From positions 310,001 to 374,000 of the forward strand of contig NC_016461.1 of the NCBI RefSeq assembly GCF_000226115.1: DNA of 64,000 nucleotides. The letters run 5' to 3'. Below the pieces are notes generated by a model, which worked only from the letters and a program-made list of their open reading frames with translations, did no database searches and was not told the origin of the DNA. How positions within the stretch are numbered: the first letter of the stretch is position 1; each line of letters begins with the position of its first letter. This DNA comes from Thermothielavioides terrestris NRRL 8126. Its lineage: Eukaryota; Ascomycota; Sordariomycetes; Sordariales; Chaetomiaceae. This document shows positions 1 through 11,494 of the stretch, piece by piece. A program made the position numbers and the translations under genes.

Positions 1-2
1 TC

Positions 3-395
3 TGCGTGACCATCGAGGACAACCGCAACTGGTACACAACCGCAACCATACCCGAATGCACCCAAGGCAGCACCGGCACCTTCCTCACCCACCTGCTCCT
101 GTTTGCCTCGGCGGACCGACAGACCCTGTCGCTGGTGTCCTGGAACTGCTCCAGCGGCTACGTCAGCGCGCAGGACCGCATCGAGAAGCTCCTCCAGCCG
201 AGGCGTACGTACCTCGGTCTTGCCACGACGTCGGCAAGCAACCTGACGTTTTCGGACCAAAGGGTATATGTGCTCTTTGACGACGGTGCCGGCCCGCAGG
301 TCGAAGAGTGGCAGGTTCCCGCCAGTGGCGGGCTGGATATTGCTCGGCAAAATGGACCTTGGGAGCTTGTTGGGAAAGTCCCTATCCAACTATGA
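3..395 (+). CDS. 3' end of a secreted or lectin-like protein (partial)
   Basis: An open frame enters from the left edge and stops at TGA 393-395, so only the last ~130 residues are present and the start is outside the window. The fragment has alternating hydrophobic and polar strands with Trp and Tyr spaced as in a beta-rich fold (for example NRNWYTT, LSLVSWNCSSG and RVYVLFDDGAG). That arrangement recalls the C-terminal blades of fungal fucose-lectin-type beta-propellers, but no diagnostic motif is present, so the family is a guess. Codon use is GC-rich like the right-hand gene block and unlike the AT-rich transposon nest that begins 2.3 kb downstream. Confidence is high that this is coding and low for function. 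Confidence 0.6.
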   Translation, partial: CVTIEDNRNWYTTATIPECTQGSTGTFLTHLLLFASADRQTLSLVSWNCSSGYVSAQDRIEKLLQPRRTYLGLATTSASNLTFSDQRVYVLFDDGAGPQVEEWQVPASGGLDIARQNGPWELVGKVPIQL

Positions 396-810
396 GAGTG
401 TTTTTTTGTGGCGGGATATATGAACCGTGTGCATCCGATAATTCTGCGCTCCCCGCAGCTCCCACAAGCTGCAATACTGCCTCTGTAAGCTCCTTAACTA
501 ATGTTCTACCGTTAATATGTGGCTGTTGACTTCCAAAAAGCATTTACCTCCATCCAAAGCAGCCCACAACACCGTCAGGATGCCTCCCGCTCACCATCAT
601 CCCCCTTCTCTACCAGTACTTTCGCGATGGCTATACAATGCTCCGGACCTGTGGTAAAGACGCCACGGATTTCTTTAGCACGTATAGCATGAACTGTCCT
701 TCGCCTGAAGTCAGCACCTTTGTCCTTCCTCGTGTAGCGTCTATCATGCTATCTTACAATGTCACTTGACGAAATCCCACGTTGCCGCCAGCGGTGTTTC
801 TGTTATTTCC
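396..810. other. Intergenic region, convergent gene ends
   Basis: These 415 bases lie between the stop of the left-edge gene (plus strand) and the stop of the DUF3632 gene (minus strand). They should hold the two 3' UTRs. I see no ORF with a plausible start, no repeat and no RNA gene. Confidence 0.5.
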
Positions 811-1799
811 CTACTGCGAGGTGTTCCGGGACGACTCCCGAAACAGCTCTGGCCGCAGCTGAACCATCTTGCCATAGGCCTCTCGGGCATTGTGCTTGAG
901 ATCCCACTCTGCGTCCTCTGGGGTGCTGTCCGCCAGATCTCTGAGCTTGGCGGCCCAAGTCTTCCACTTCTCACCGTCTACCTCTTTCACCAACGCTTCG
1001 CCAGCATAGAGGATGTGCTGCGTCGCGATAACGGCGGCCGCCTTCAACACCAGCGGGGTCGAGTTCCGTGACGCAGGTTCTTCGAGGCCTTCAACGACGT
1101 CGTCGGTTGCCCATGGAACCGCATTGGCACCCAGTGTCTCCGCTCCAGTAAGCCTCGCAAGAAGCGTGTACATGTTGACCGCTTCGTTGCACCTGTCCAT
1201 GGAGTCATCTGGGCGGACTAGTGTGCGGAGAAATTTATGAGAATTCGTTTGGCCATTGATGGGGGGAAGCATATACACGTACGATGATAACAGTTCCATG
1301 TCTCGCGGGCTTCCTCGTTCACTACTTTCTGATCCCAGCCCAATCGAGGATCCTGCAAGGGAATGTCAGCCACCAAAACGTTCATGTTGCCGAAAAAGCC
1401 CAGCGCACTTACGTCCGGGTTGAACTCTTGCGCCGCATTCCTCTTCAAGCCGATCACGAGATCCGCCAATCGCCTGTGTTTGAAATCGTTGAACGGAACG
1501 TATGCCGCCACGTCAAAGACATGGGAAACAGCCGATCCAGCCACGATGATGGTCCCACGAGCGGGATTTCGTTTCCAGGAAGGGTCATCTGGATGGCAGA
1601 ACGTTTCTCGGTAGTAAGCGTGCAACGCCTCCAGGGCGTCTGCTGTCGCGTGCTCGGTTCCGTCTGGTGCAACGAGCAGATTCCTCACGATAGAGAGCGT
1701 CTTTTGTTCCACGCTGCTGATGTCATCCTCGTTGGCCATTTTTGCGAGATAGGTTAGCCATTGGGGTTGTGCCTGCTCTTCCTCCGGGATGCATTTCAT
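811..1799 (-). CDS. DUF3632 family protein
   Basis: Proposed model: two exons, complement(811..1217, 1283..1799), with one 65-nt intron (1218-1282) that starts GTACGT and ends CTAG. The junction is phase 1 and joins the frames exactly, giving 307 residues. The start ATG is at 1799 and the stop TAG at 811-813. The C-terminal half carries the features I associate with fungal DUF3632 proteins: an ARLTG motif after the junction, a central Ala-rich helix (LKAAAVIATQHILYAGEAL), then a W-W pair in EKWKTWAAKLRDLA and a final helix ending in REAYGKMVQL. The molecular function of this family is unknown; no signal peptide or membrane segment is visible. It is the last intact gene before the transposon nest, 870 bp away. 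An alternative acceptor close by would change only a few residues. Confidence 0.75.
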
Positions 1800-2666
1800 G
1801 GTCGACCGCGCGTTCCTGATTCACGTAGGGTGCTCTGATTGAATGCGGTCGACGCTTATTGAAGGAATGAGAATGGAGTGCTGAAATTTGTGGACACAAA
1901 ATCAAAGATGGTTATCGTAGACTGAGAGGACCAGCGGAATGCCTGCTACAAGAAGCGGTTATGGACGGGCACTGTTGGAGATTGTGCGGGGTCGGTTTCC
2001 CAAGACAAGAGGCGGAACAAACTCAAGCCCCGTGAAATTCGGCCAAGTGCATGTCGTTATCGGCTACGGCTCTACGCCGCCATGAGTGGGAGAGATAGCG
2101 CTGTATTCTTTCTTTCAATCTCACACTCTCCGAAAGACCGAAACTAACTGAGATTTGAGATCACTCAACACCGGACCAAAAGTAGAGAGCTCCACTGCCA
2201 GCCCCTAGTGAGGTTGAACTGCTTTTGATTCGCTCTCCAGATCAGCCAGCCTCGCCCTGTCGGCATCCTGCGTGACAACGTTGGCCTTGTCGAGGTACGC
2301 CGAATCGCGGAAGAGCTTATCCTGCTTCTGCAGGGCCGGCGCGGTCGGGCGGGAGGATCTCGATCTCCGCTGCTCTAACCATCCTCTGGCAAGACCGTCG
2401 AACTCTGAATCAAGTAGAGAAATAAAGGGAGAGGCGGGAGGGGCAATGCGAGGAGAAAGGTTGGCAAGCTCGAGGCAAAGTTTGGGCGGACGAACTACGG
2501 GATTCATGTAGACCCCGTGGAGCACGGCTTCTCGCTAGAGTGAGATAAGCCATGGAATATTCAATTTCCAACTATGACTATATCGTTGGAATCGCTTATA
2601 TCTGTCCTGGTGGATGTCACGAGTACTGCACCACTACTAGCTGAAGCTGGGGCTGTTATAGGCTGT
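1800..2666. other. Intergenic flank of the transposon nest
   Basis: No supported gene. A minus-strand frame at 2205-2525 is open for ~106 codons but has no ATG start at its 5' end and no recognisable domain. Base composition is near normal here, with CA and TG present, so RIP has hardly spread out of the nest on this side. The last five bases (GCTGT, 2662-2666) are the left target-site duplication of the first Copia element. Confidence 0.5.
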
Positions 2667-2865
2667 TGACACGCTATAGCGAGCTGCGAGGTGTGGATGC
2701 AAGGGTGGGATCGTAGCAGAGCATCGGAATGCAAAGAGAGTGCGTTGTTCCAGTATAAAAGAAAGCTAAGGACTAAACAGAGCGTAGTATATATATATCT
2801 AGGAGTGGAGAAACTATAGCTAGTGCGCTCTACCAAGCTCTGAGCCCCTTACCCCTAACGTAATA
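2667..2865 (-). repeat. Copia 1 LTR (3' LTR in element sense)
   Basis: This 199-bp copy matches 9437-9635 over its full length, differing mainly by C-to-T and G-to-A changes. Its terminal CA has become TA (2864-2865). TSD GCTGT precedes it at 2662-2666. It is followed by TACCCCCTAG (2866-2875), the complement of the polypurine tract. Confidence 0.92.
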
Positions 2866-3402
2866 TACCCCCTAGTTGTTTAGTAGAGTACCTAAGTACA
2901 TATAGTTGAACAACTATAAAAACTATAATATAGGAAATCCTTATAAATAGTAGGTTATATAGAAGTAGGTTGCTTAAGGGCATAAGAAATTCTAAAGTAT
3001 AGTTCTAACTAATTAGATCGCTTAGATTTAGAAAAGATATAAATTCTTATCTATAGGAGCTTAAGCTTCCTTCTTCCTATATATATCCTCTTATTTATAT
3101 ATATAGTAGCTACTACTACTATTACTATTCTTAGCTCCCTAGAGTATATAAGACTTCTACTATACTACTCTACTTTAATATCTTCTTAGACAAATCGCCT
3201 ATATCTTTACCTACTTCTTTAGAGGAGGGTAATAGCACTAAAGAGCTTATAATAGAGCCTACTACCCTATATACTGCTTCTAAAGAGCCTGCTATACCTT
3301 CTTCCAACTAGTACTATAGTCCTCTAGTCGAGTAAGTTATATACTCTTCTTTCTAGCTTACTATTATATCGCTCTAATATACCTCTTAGTTATATTTTGC
3401 AA

Positions 3403-4218
3403 ATGACTATAGAGTATATAATTCGATACCTAGGTTATATATACGCCGCTTTTATAGGCTCCTACAATAGAACCTACTATAACTATAATAGCTATAGTAT
3501 ATATTGCTAGTATTATAAGCGCTTTAACTATAGTTATAAGCTGATTCTACCTACTATTATAGAGAAGGTACTTGCTCTAACTATAGCTATTAACAACTTC
3601 GACTAGAAGGTGAGTTCCCTCTATCCTCTGCTCTAGACCCTTTATCTAATAGTTGGGTAGGCTATAAAAAAGATTCGCCCTATATTTTATATACTTTTAA
3701 ACAATCCCTAAGAGGTTAAGGAGAAGGGAGAGTAGGAGGATATAGAGATAGTAGAGCTAGAGGAGTAGGAGGCTTAGTAGGAAATATAGGAGTAGAAGCA
3801 AGTGTAGGAGGGTCCTATAGTCGTCTAGGGTAGAGCCCTAGATAACCCCATTGGTTTTACGCTAGTGGCGTTGATAGAAAGAGAGGTATAGGAGGTGCTC
3901 TCTAAGTAGGTAGAGAGCGATAAACTAGTTAATAATTAGGAGCTAAAGTAGGTTATTATATAGATAATAGAGCTAGTAGAGCAGCTAGAGATAGAGGTAA
4001 AGATCCTTTGGCTTTAGGGAAAGGTAGTAATAACAGAGCTTATTAATTGCTAGGATATATAGGGCGAGAATATAGAATAGTAGTAGTAGATAGTCTTTAT
4101 AAAGAAGATAGTTGACTCCCCTACTCTTTTCTTGCCTAATATATATTTTAAAGGTTTAATAGAGTATAGAAGTGTTCGAACTTCTGCTTTAAGAGCTATT
4201 TCGTTAAACCGTCTATAG
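3403..4218 (+). pseudogene. Antisense accessory ORF of Copia 1 (RIP-damaged)
   Basis: On the strand opposite to the polyprotein, one frame starting at ATG 3403 runs about 270 codons, broken almost only by TAG (ancestral CAG) with rare TAA. Read through those sites, the product has three parts. The N-terminal ~50 residues are rich in Tyr and Cys, compatible with a zinc-binding module whose Cys/His codons were changed to Tyr by RIP (inference). A middle section is acidic and Gln/Glu-rich. A C-terminal section has leucine/isoleucine heptads typical of a coiled coil (QVIIQIIELVEQLEIEVKI). It lies between the end of the RNase H region (about 4136) and the 3' LTR and overlaps the polyprotein end tail to tail. 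I do not recognise a family. The last in-frame stop is uncertain because it may also be a mutated CAG. Confidence 0.55.
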
Positions 4219-7200
4219 ATATCTATACTATAGAGATATAGAGTATATTAAATTGCTTGTTCTAATACTTCTAATAAAGCTATATATTATAAATATCTAT
4301 ATAGTATAGACGAGTATTAATCCTTATATACTCTCCTACTATAAGGCGAATTGTTTACTAGTTATTATAGAAGATCTTCTAAAGCTCTCTCTAGTCTTAA
4401 ACGCAAGGTCTTTAAATAAGCGTTTTAAAGCGATTGTCTTAGCTATAGTAAGCAATAGAGCTTTCAACTTTGCTTTAGTAGAAGATATAGTAATAGTATC
4501 TTGCTATATATCTTTTTAGAAGATTAACCTACTAAAGAGTATTATAATATAGCTCTACAAAGAGCGTTTTATATCTAGATCGTTAGTATATAATATATTG
4601 GATATAATCTAGAGTATCTAGTAAACGATCCTACCTCTATACTATATACTAAGGAAGTATATAGTATATAGATATTAGATAACTTATTTCGCTACTTTAA
4701 TATACTCTAGCCTTAGATTCCTTAGGAATTAAAAGAGCTTTATAGCTATAAACGAGACGTTGGACTAGATTATAATTGCAGAGTAGAGAATTAAGCCTAT
4801 AAGCTCTTAGTACAGTTTGATCTATTTAGGGGTCGCCTCTCCCTTGAACTTACAAAGCTCTTCTATAAGAAGTGGAATAGTTGAAGTACTAGCGATGTCG
4901 ATAAGACTATACTTCTTTATAGTCTACTGGTCGTATATAAGCCAGATTTTATATACTCTATAGATATAGATAACTTTAATCCTAAGGAAATGCTCGATAT
5001 CGCCCTGCTTATATACCTTGTACTTCGCTTTAATGCCCTATATAATGTGCTCTATAGCTATAGCGTTATCCTAATAGTAAACTACTAAGAAGTCGTTAAT
5101 ATAGAAGATAAAGATAATCTTCTTTTTAAGATTGAGAAATAGGTAGGGTTCTTTTATAGAAGGCTATATATTAATTTCTCTAAGAGTACTATAGAACTTA
5201 TTATACTATAGGAGTAGCAAGTCCTTTAGCCTATAGAGAGCGTTTAGGAGCTCTATATAGATCTTTAGCTTCTTAAATCCCTTTAGAAGCTTATAAGTCA
5301 CCTGCTCTATATTTGGCCTTCTTATATTTAGGAACGCCTACTTAACATTGAACTACTTTACCTCGAGGTCGAAATATACTATAAGCGCTATAACAGTATA
5401 AAAAGAGTATACTACAAGGGTAGCTATATATATATTCGCGATATTAGTAGTGTTTTAAAGGTCGCCCCTTATATAGATATATACCTTATACTTCTTAAAG
5501 TTACTATCTTTGTCGAGCTTATAATTGAACATCCACTTTAATAGTAGAGACCTTGTTTTTATATACTCTTGCTTAATCTCTTGCTAAGTTCTCTTGCTTA
5601 TAAGATTATAGATCTCTTTGTATATAGCTACCTTAAACTCTTTTCTATACTTGTAGTTCTCTAGATCTCTCTAGCTCTTTAGAAGAGAGAGAAGCTCTAT
5701 ATTATAGTATACCATTGGTATTTAGCTAGTAGTAGCAGTAAATATTGTATATAGGGTTTAAAACGACTTAGAGTAGAGTGTTTTAATATTCTTTTAAAAT
5801 ATAGGAGAGAGTATTTCAGTACTATTGTAGTTCTCCTAGAGAGTAGGATCTAGGTGATTAGTCTAGATCCTTAGCCCTAGGTTCTCCTACATTTCCAACG
5901 ACCTAATAAAGAAAATGTATATACGCTTTAAAGCTATACTTAGAGCTATATTCTTATACGCCTTTATAAAAGGCTTCTACATTCGTATACTCCTTTTAAT
6001 AGGTATAAAATACTCTTTAGGCTTATATTGTAGTTTTAATGCACTTAGTCCTAGCTTATTAGTCGAAGGTTACGTTTATAGAGCTTTAGGCTCTATAAGC
6101 TAAGTATCTTACTTCGTTATATATTCTATTATATTGTAGAATATATCCTCTTCTTTACTTTATAGAGCTAGGGGCTTTATAGGCGGAGACGTCTCTTTAT
6201 ACTTGCTTTATAGAGCTAGGAGCTCTATAGGCGGAGATGCCCTATATTCGCTCTTAGGGGTAGCGCCGTGTAGAACGGCTATAGCTAGCCTAAGATCCCT
6301 AGGTGCTCTACTAATCTTTAGAAGAGCATTAGAATTATCGACTAGACCCCTATTTCTATTATTATATCTATTTGCAAGCTCTTTCTATAGCTAAGCCTAT
6401 AGTTCTAGTAATATCTTAGAGGTTAAGAGTTTACCTTATATATACGCTTCCTCTACCTCTAAGTCTTAACTTAGTAGTATACTTTTATACTTAGGAACTA
6501 CAATAATAATAGACTTAAGCGTTAGTTCTTTGTACTTAAGTTTATAAAGCGCTCGAAGAATCGACCTAGCGTCCTAAGTCTCTTTAACCCCCTTGTCTAG
6601 ATGCTCTACTACCTCTTTAATAATAGCAACTTCTTAAATTAGAAGCTCTTCCTTACCTGGATAGTAAAAGGTCCTCTCGTTGAACGTTACGTTTCTTATT
6701 ACAATGACTTTATTAAGCTAGGCACCTAGATATAGTAAATATTAGATACTCTATATTTAACTAAGTACCTAATTCGCTTATATAGCTGTACTTTAAATTC
6801 TCTCTTCTAATACCTAGTTTTATACTCCTTATTTAAAGGGTATACTCTATAGCTATATATGAAGATCCTAAACTAGTTAGAGCGTAGGTCCGCTATTAGC
6901 GTCTAGTAGAAAGTTAGTTTCTACTAGTAAAAGTAGTTCTTAAACTAGGAGTAGAGTACTTTATTAGGGCTTCGAAGACTATAAGTATAGCTAGGTAAAA
7001 TGGTATATAAGAAAGCTACTACCTTTACTCCCTCTAGCTAGAGCTTTATAGACAAGTTTATATTAGTAAGCATCTTTATACTCTTTAGCTATAAGACTTG
7101 CCCTACCCTCTCTAAAGCTCTATTTAGCTATAGAGTATATATTAGCGTAAGCTCTAAGTCGATACCTTCGTTATATACCTAGAGTTGGTAAGCTATTAGT

Positions 7201-9344
7201 TGGCGATCTTCTAGTATAATAACTTCTATATCATTGTCCTAGCGGATCTTATAGACGTTAAGTCCCTACTACTATTTGACCTAGCGTTTAAAAGCTCTAA
7301 CTATATTAAAGAGCTTAGTTTAATCCTTATTAAAGAGTGTAAAAGCCTAGATCTATCTACTATATTTGTCTTTGATTGTGAAGAGGTACTAGGACCTGTT
7401 AAACCTAGGTAGGAATAAGAAGAGGTTCTAGGAGATATACTAAAATAGGTATAGAGTACAATGCTCTATTTTATAAAGCGTATTATACTCCCTAGTATAT
7501 AACAAAGTGTATACGTTATATTCGATTGTTAGCGTTCTCTAGATCTTAACGTTCTTAGCGCTCTATACAAATGCCTAAAGAGCTCTCTAACCTAGATATC
7601 TAGATCTTTTATACTAGAGCTCCTTAGTATCTTCTTTCTCTCAAGGTATATATAACGTATATAACCTTATATTATCCTTATAAACAACTGTATTCACTGT
7701 TACTAGGCTTGTAAAGCTCTATAAAGGTTGGAGAGTATAAAAGTAAAAGGAAAGATTCTTCGATTCTAAGAAAACTATATTGAACTTATAAACTAACTAC
7801 TTAACCTTTTTACTTTTCTTAAACGTTCTATACTATAAAGAGTAGTCTAGACCTAAATACTAGATGCTAGTAGTATATAGAGCGGTTTCCAATATAATGT
7901 TAATATAAAAGCTCTCTACTATAGCGACGTTCTTTAAATAGAGATCTATAGTTCCTTTCCCCTACTCTCTATCTAATACCCCCTTTATAATATACTCTCC
8001 TCTTCCTAAAATAGGGAAAGTAGTAGTACCTACTTCTATATAGTTACCGTCTCCTAATAGTATAAAAGTTCTAGGTACTAGAAGCTTCTTATCGTTAGTA
8101 ATATATAAAGTAGTATAGTTGTCGAGGAGAATACTCTAAGAAAGCTAGTAGATAATAGCGGTTAAGAATATAAGTAGATAGCAAGCTCCTTCGCTAAGGA
8201 TTCTTAGGTCAATAACAATATAGACAATCTTATTGGGAAGAGCTAAGCTAGAGCTCCCCTACTCTATAGAGCCGGATCTATACTGCTTTTAGAGGCTCTC
8301 TCGGAGGGAATATCACTTTAGTTCGTTAAAACACTCCTTAATCTTAGCAATCTATACTTCTAAGAGCTTATAGCAGCCTTTCTCTACCTTACAGATTACT
8401 ATCTAAAGAAACTAGCAGTTAACTAGCTTCTACTTATATTTACTATTAGCCTTATAGAGGTATAAGTAGAGCTTTGAGCTATAAGAGCCTATACTATCTA
8501 AAGAACTATTGCCTTAAGCTACTCTTAGAGAGGTAAATACGCTATAGCTAAGCCCCTTAGAGTAGATATTGTCGATCTAAATGCTAAGGAGAGCGCCTAG
8601 ATCATCGAATATAGGAATCGAGCGCCCTTTAGCTTTAAGTGCTTTAATCTTAAAGAGCTAGTAGCAAGCCTAGTCTAAGGCGATCTAGTAACCGACCGCC
8701 TCGATAAGGTGCTTAGAAGCTCTAGGTCCAACAACCTCTAGGATATTAAAGCTTTTTATATATAAGTACGCCTTGTTCTAGGAGTAGTACTACTTATATA
8801 AGTTGACATCTACTCTATAAGCCTTTTATAGGACTATTATATACTAGTAAGCAGCTATATCTTCTATAAGAGCGTTAATAGGTATAAGCTACTTATAGAG
8901 CTTATAGATAAAAGCCTAGAGGCCACTAAAGCTAGTATTTAAGATAGCAATATATATAGTATTGAGTAGAGGCTAGTAGATAAAGTATATAATCTATTAA
9001 TTAATAAGCGAGTATAACTTAACCTTATTCTCCTAGATAATAGAGATTATAAGGTAGTCCTTATATATAGCTTCGAGCTTAGTAGCAACCTCTCGTTTAG
9101 TAGGGGCTACGACTTACTCTAAAAGAACGTCTAATGTCTTAGTATACTTCTTACAAAGCTCTTCGATTATGTTCTTCTCTATAAGGACTTTTTATCGTTT
9201 ATCCTAAGGCTTATTAAGAGTATCTAGATTATATTTATCCTAGATACTATTACTTAGAGCTAAGATCTTAAGCTCTATAAACTACTTAGTCTAATCCGCC
9301 TAGGACTAGAAGGTGATAGTTGAGTTGCTCTTAGTAGTCGTTAT
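4136..9344 (-). pseudogene. Copia 1 gag-pol polyprotein remnant
   Basis: Reading on the minus strand from about 9344, where the likely ATG is now ATA followed by ACG ACT ACT, the order is Gag, protease and integrase, then RT and RNase H, as in Ty1/Copia. The integrase core is recognisable near 7330-7400 (FTIKDKYSR), the RT catalytic YVDD near 5080-5120 (now YIND), and the C-terminal RNase H tail near 4140-4230 (GLTK, then KFEHFYTLLNL). TAG stops replace Gln codons throughout. The total length is not a multiple of three, so at least one indel or a mis-set end is present. No function is expected from this copy. Confidence 0.85.
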
Positions 9345-9420
9345 ATTGGGATATAGAGTATAAGAAAAAGAGAGAAAGAGAGAACTTGCTATAGGTTACT
9401 TACTATATACAATTATAGAG

Positions 9421-9436
9421 CGCCTAGGCTTATAAC
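9421..9436 (-). other. Primer-binding site of Copia 1
   Basis: Immediately inside the right LTR the minus strand reads GTTATAAGCCTAGG. The second Copia (30778-38361) has GTTATAAGCCTGG at the same place. If the central A was G before RIP (plus strand CTCATAAC to CTTATAAC), this would complement the CAT anticodon loop of initiator tRNA-Met. That matches the half-tRNA priming known from Drosophila copia. The adjacency is seen; the tRNA identity is inferred. Confidence 0.5.
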
Positions 9437-9635
9437 TGACACGCTATAGCGAGCTGCGAAGTGTAGATACAAGGGTAGGATCGTAGTAGAGCATTGGAAT
9501 GCAAAGAGAGTGTGTTGTTCTAGTATCAAAGAAAGCTAAGGACTGAACAGAGTATGGTATATATATATCCAAGAGTAGGAAAACCATAGCCAGTGCGCTC
9601 TGCTAAGCTCTAAGCTCCTCACCCCTGACGTGACA
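9437..9635 (-). repeat. Copia 1 LTR (5' LTR in element sense)
   Basis: This 199-bp copy starts TGACACGC and ends GTGACA, retaining the canonical TG...CA ends. TSD GCTGT follows at 9636-9640 and matches 2662-2666 exactly. Confidence 0.93.
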
Positions 9636-9779
9636 GCTGTGGTATATGAGGCCCAGTTGCAGGCTTAGAAAATATATACTGTAAATACTTTGATGATGCA
9701 TCCTCTACACTGGCAAGGCAGTGCTACGCAGACTAGCACGCCGAGGGAGGGAAGTAGGCGTAGGCGTAGTCTCACCGCA
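9636..9779. other. Host DNA strip between Copia 1 and the Helitron
   Basis: A 144-bp strip of near-normal composition. It begins with the right TSD of Copia 1 and ends with the A that borders the Helitron CTAG terminus. With both elements removed, the pre-insertion sequence would join ...GCTGT to ...CACCGCA|TCGTACT. No gene is visible. Confidence 0.6.
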
Positions 9780-9810
9780 CTAGGGGTTGGCAGCCCGCTT
9801 CGCGGGCTGC
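9780..9810 (-). other. Helitron 3' terminus: hairpin plus CTAG
   Basis: Arms GCAGCCCGC and GCGGGCTGC around a TTC loop (9790-9810) lie 6 nt from CTAG (9780-9783); on the minus strand the order is hairpin, then CTAG, then host T. Helitrons are known to end in a short hairpin followed by CTRR and to insert 5' to T. This palindrome is the only strongly GC-rich hairpin in the nest and is unmutated. Confidence 0.85.
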
Positions 9811-9842
9811 GCGCAGATATTTCAATCCTTTTTTTTTCGCAG

Positions 9843-9884
9843 TGCTACAACCACCCACTTTTTCTACAACCACCTACTTTTTCC
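9843..9884 (-). repeat. Subterminal short direct repeat in the Helitron
   Basis: CTACAACCACC followed by CACTTTTT or TACTTTTT occurs twice in a row about 60 bp inside the Helitron 3' end. The unit is ~19 bp. It may be a subterminal repeat of the family; no other copy is obvious in the window. Confidence 0.5.
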
Positions 9885-10159
9885 TGCGTATACGACATTC
9901 ATCCTATAGAACCGTATATATTCGTTGCAGCTCGGCTTAGTAGCGCATTTGTAAGCATTTACTAATCCGTTACCTCTTTTCTAGGCTTTTTACTAGGCGA
10001 TTAGAGCGAGTCTAACGTATATATAGAAGCCACCTACGTATAGGAGTAAAATCGCTACGCCTAGAAACTAAAAACCTAGATCCTACGTAACGAACCGCTT
10101 AATAACCACGTTATCGCCGACCGACTAGCTATTAAACGTAACTGTATATATACTAGCTT

Positions 10160-10405
10160 AATCGCTATACGTAAGTAGCGATTTTTAACAACTATTAGAT
10201 ACCTCCTATACTCTCTAACGACGAAGCAGACTTGCCTCTACCGTCTATTGAACTAGAAGAAGACTTCGAAGTCGAGGTTGTATACTGTTATACTGAATCT
10301 CTTTAAGAGCTATTTACATCTACGCTAACTACTATAGAGGCGTAAGTAGAGGATAATACTACTATAAAGGTGGAAAAAGAGGGTAGTAAAGACGACAACA
10401 ATATA
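10160..10405 (+). pseudogene. Helitron plus-strand ORF remnant, first part
   Basis: From about 10200 the plus strand is open with few stops and gives an acidic product (for example IELEEDFEVEVVYCYTESL, then TTIEAQVEDNTT with TAG read as Gln). It stops where chromovirus A is inserted (TSD ATGTA, 10405-10409). It may be the beginning of the accessory gene continued at 19674. No known domain; frame and start are uncertain. Confidence 0.35.
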
Positions 10406-10409
10406 TGTA

Positions 10410-10669
10410 TATAACGTGCTAGCCTTATAGCGTCTGCAGATAAGCGTACGATGTTCTATTCAACTACCTTAAGGAGAGAAAAGGAGAAGTACAGGTTACG
10501 GTCCTCGTATATAGAGTTTTTAGGGGCTTGCACATAGGGAGCTCGGGCCGATATTATTCTAGGCACAAGGCGGGCCTGCTATAGGTCCGCTGCAAGTCCG
10601 TTATAGGACCGCTATAGATCCTAGGCGTAGCCCTATATACCTAGCCTAGGTATAGCATAGTCCGTAATA
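10410..10669 (-). repeat. Chromovirus A LTR (3' in element sense)
   Basis: A 260-bp LTR of the family shared with 19406-19665, 22279-22538 and 29587-29846. Both ends are RIP-altered (TG to TA at 10410-10411; terminal CA to TA at 10668-10669). A C-rich tract (revcomp polypurine tract) follows at 10670-10680. Confidence 0.92.
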
Positions 10670-11494
10670 TACCCCCCCTATCCGGATAGGGAGTTGAATC
10701 AAGGCAAGTACAGTATAGCGTCGGGTATAGACTAGGCCTAGCACAAGGTCGGTTATAGTGAACGCTAGTGTCCACCTCTAGCTGTACAGTACCTAGTTTA
10801 GCGTTTAGGCGGTCTAGCGTAGCTACCTGCTAAGTGCTCATTGTATATAGTCATCCTACTACCTAGCCGTAGGCTATTTATTTACATTATTCTAGTAGGA
10901 CGCTAATTAGCCTCTTCCCTACTTTATACTCTTTTCTATAGCAACTGCACTATACAAGGTATACCTACTAATTATATATAACCTAGCCCCCTCTTATATT
11001 ATCAAAACCCCTCTTTCCCTACCAACTTTGTGCTTTACGTTTTCTTCTCGCTTCTACTATACGTCCCTATCCCTCCTTTATATTCCTATCCTCTATCCTC
11101 TCTATACATTAGCTCTTCCTACCTCGTCTTCGCCTTAAATCCATTTCTTAACCTTCTTATATACGGCAATACCTATATTGCCTACGCTATTTTCGTTATA
11201 CGTTCGTTCTACACCCTGTTAGCAACATTCGTCGTTTTTCGTATAACTGTTCTATATGTACAACGCTACTACTTTAACTTTGTTATAAACCTAATAAGAA
11301 CCCGCTATACGCCTAGTTCGTCTCTACAACTCTTTCTTCTTATATACATTTAGCTTCCTACTATTTCTTTTATATATACGTTATATATATATTTCATTTA
11401 TTTGCTCTAGTCTCTATAGCAGCTTTCTATTCTCTTTACAATAGTGATATATTCCTAAAACTTATTTGCCTTGTTCCTATCTATACCCTTTAGA

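Larger units (their letters stand above)
2667..9635 (-). mobile_element. Full-length Ty1/Copia retrotransposon 1, RIP-inactivated
   Basis: Two 199-bp LTRs (2667-2865 and 9437-9635) flank a 6.57-kb interior, with 5-bp target duplications GCTGT at 2662-2666 and 9636-9640. The intact LTR starts TGACACGC and ends GACGTGACA. The element reads on the minus strand: a purine-rich tract (revcomp of TACCCCCTAG) sits inside the left LTR, and a primer-binding-like GTTATAAGCC adjoins the right LTR. The integrase frame shows YLFTIKDKYSR and the reverse transcriptase frame YINDFLVV (a YVDD motif with D changed to N). Stops are mainly TAG, as expected from CAG under RIP. It inserted in host DNA 144 bp from the Helitron end, not inside the Helitron. 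Confidence 0.93.

Noticed and set aside
2205..2525. Minus-strand frame of ~106 codons before the nest
   Set aside because: Starts with GTG, has no domain, and the opposite strand is equally open.
9690..9965. Plus-strand frame across the Helitron 3' end
   Set aside because: It crosses the host/Helitron junction and the terminal hairpin, so it cannot be an ancestral gene.
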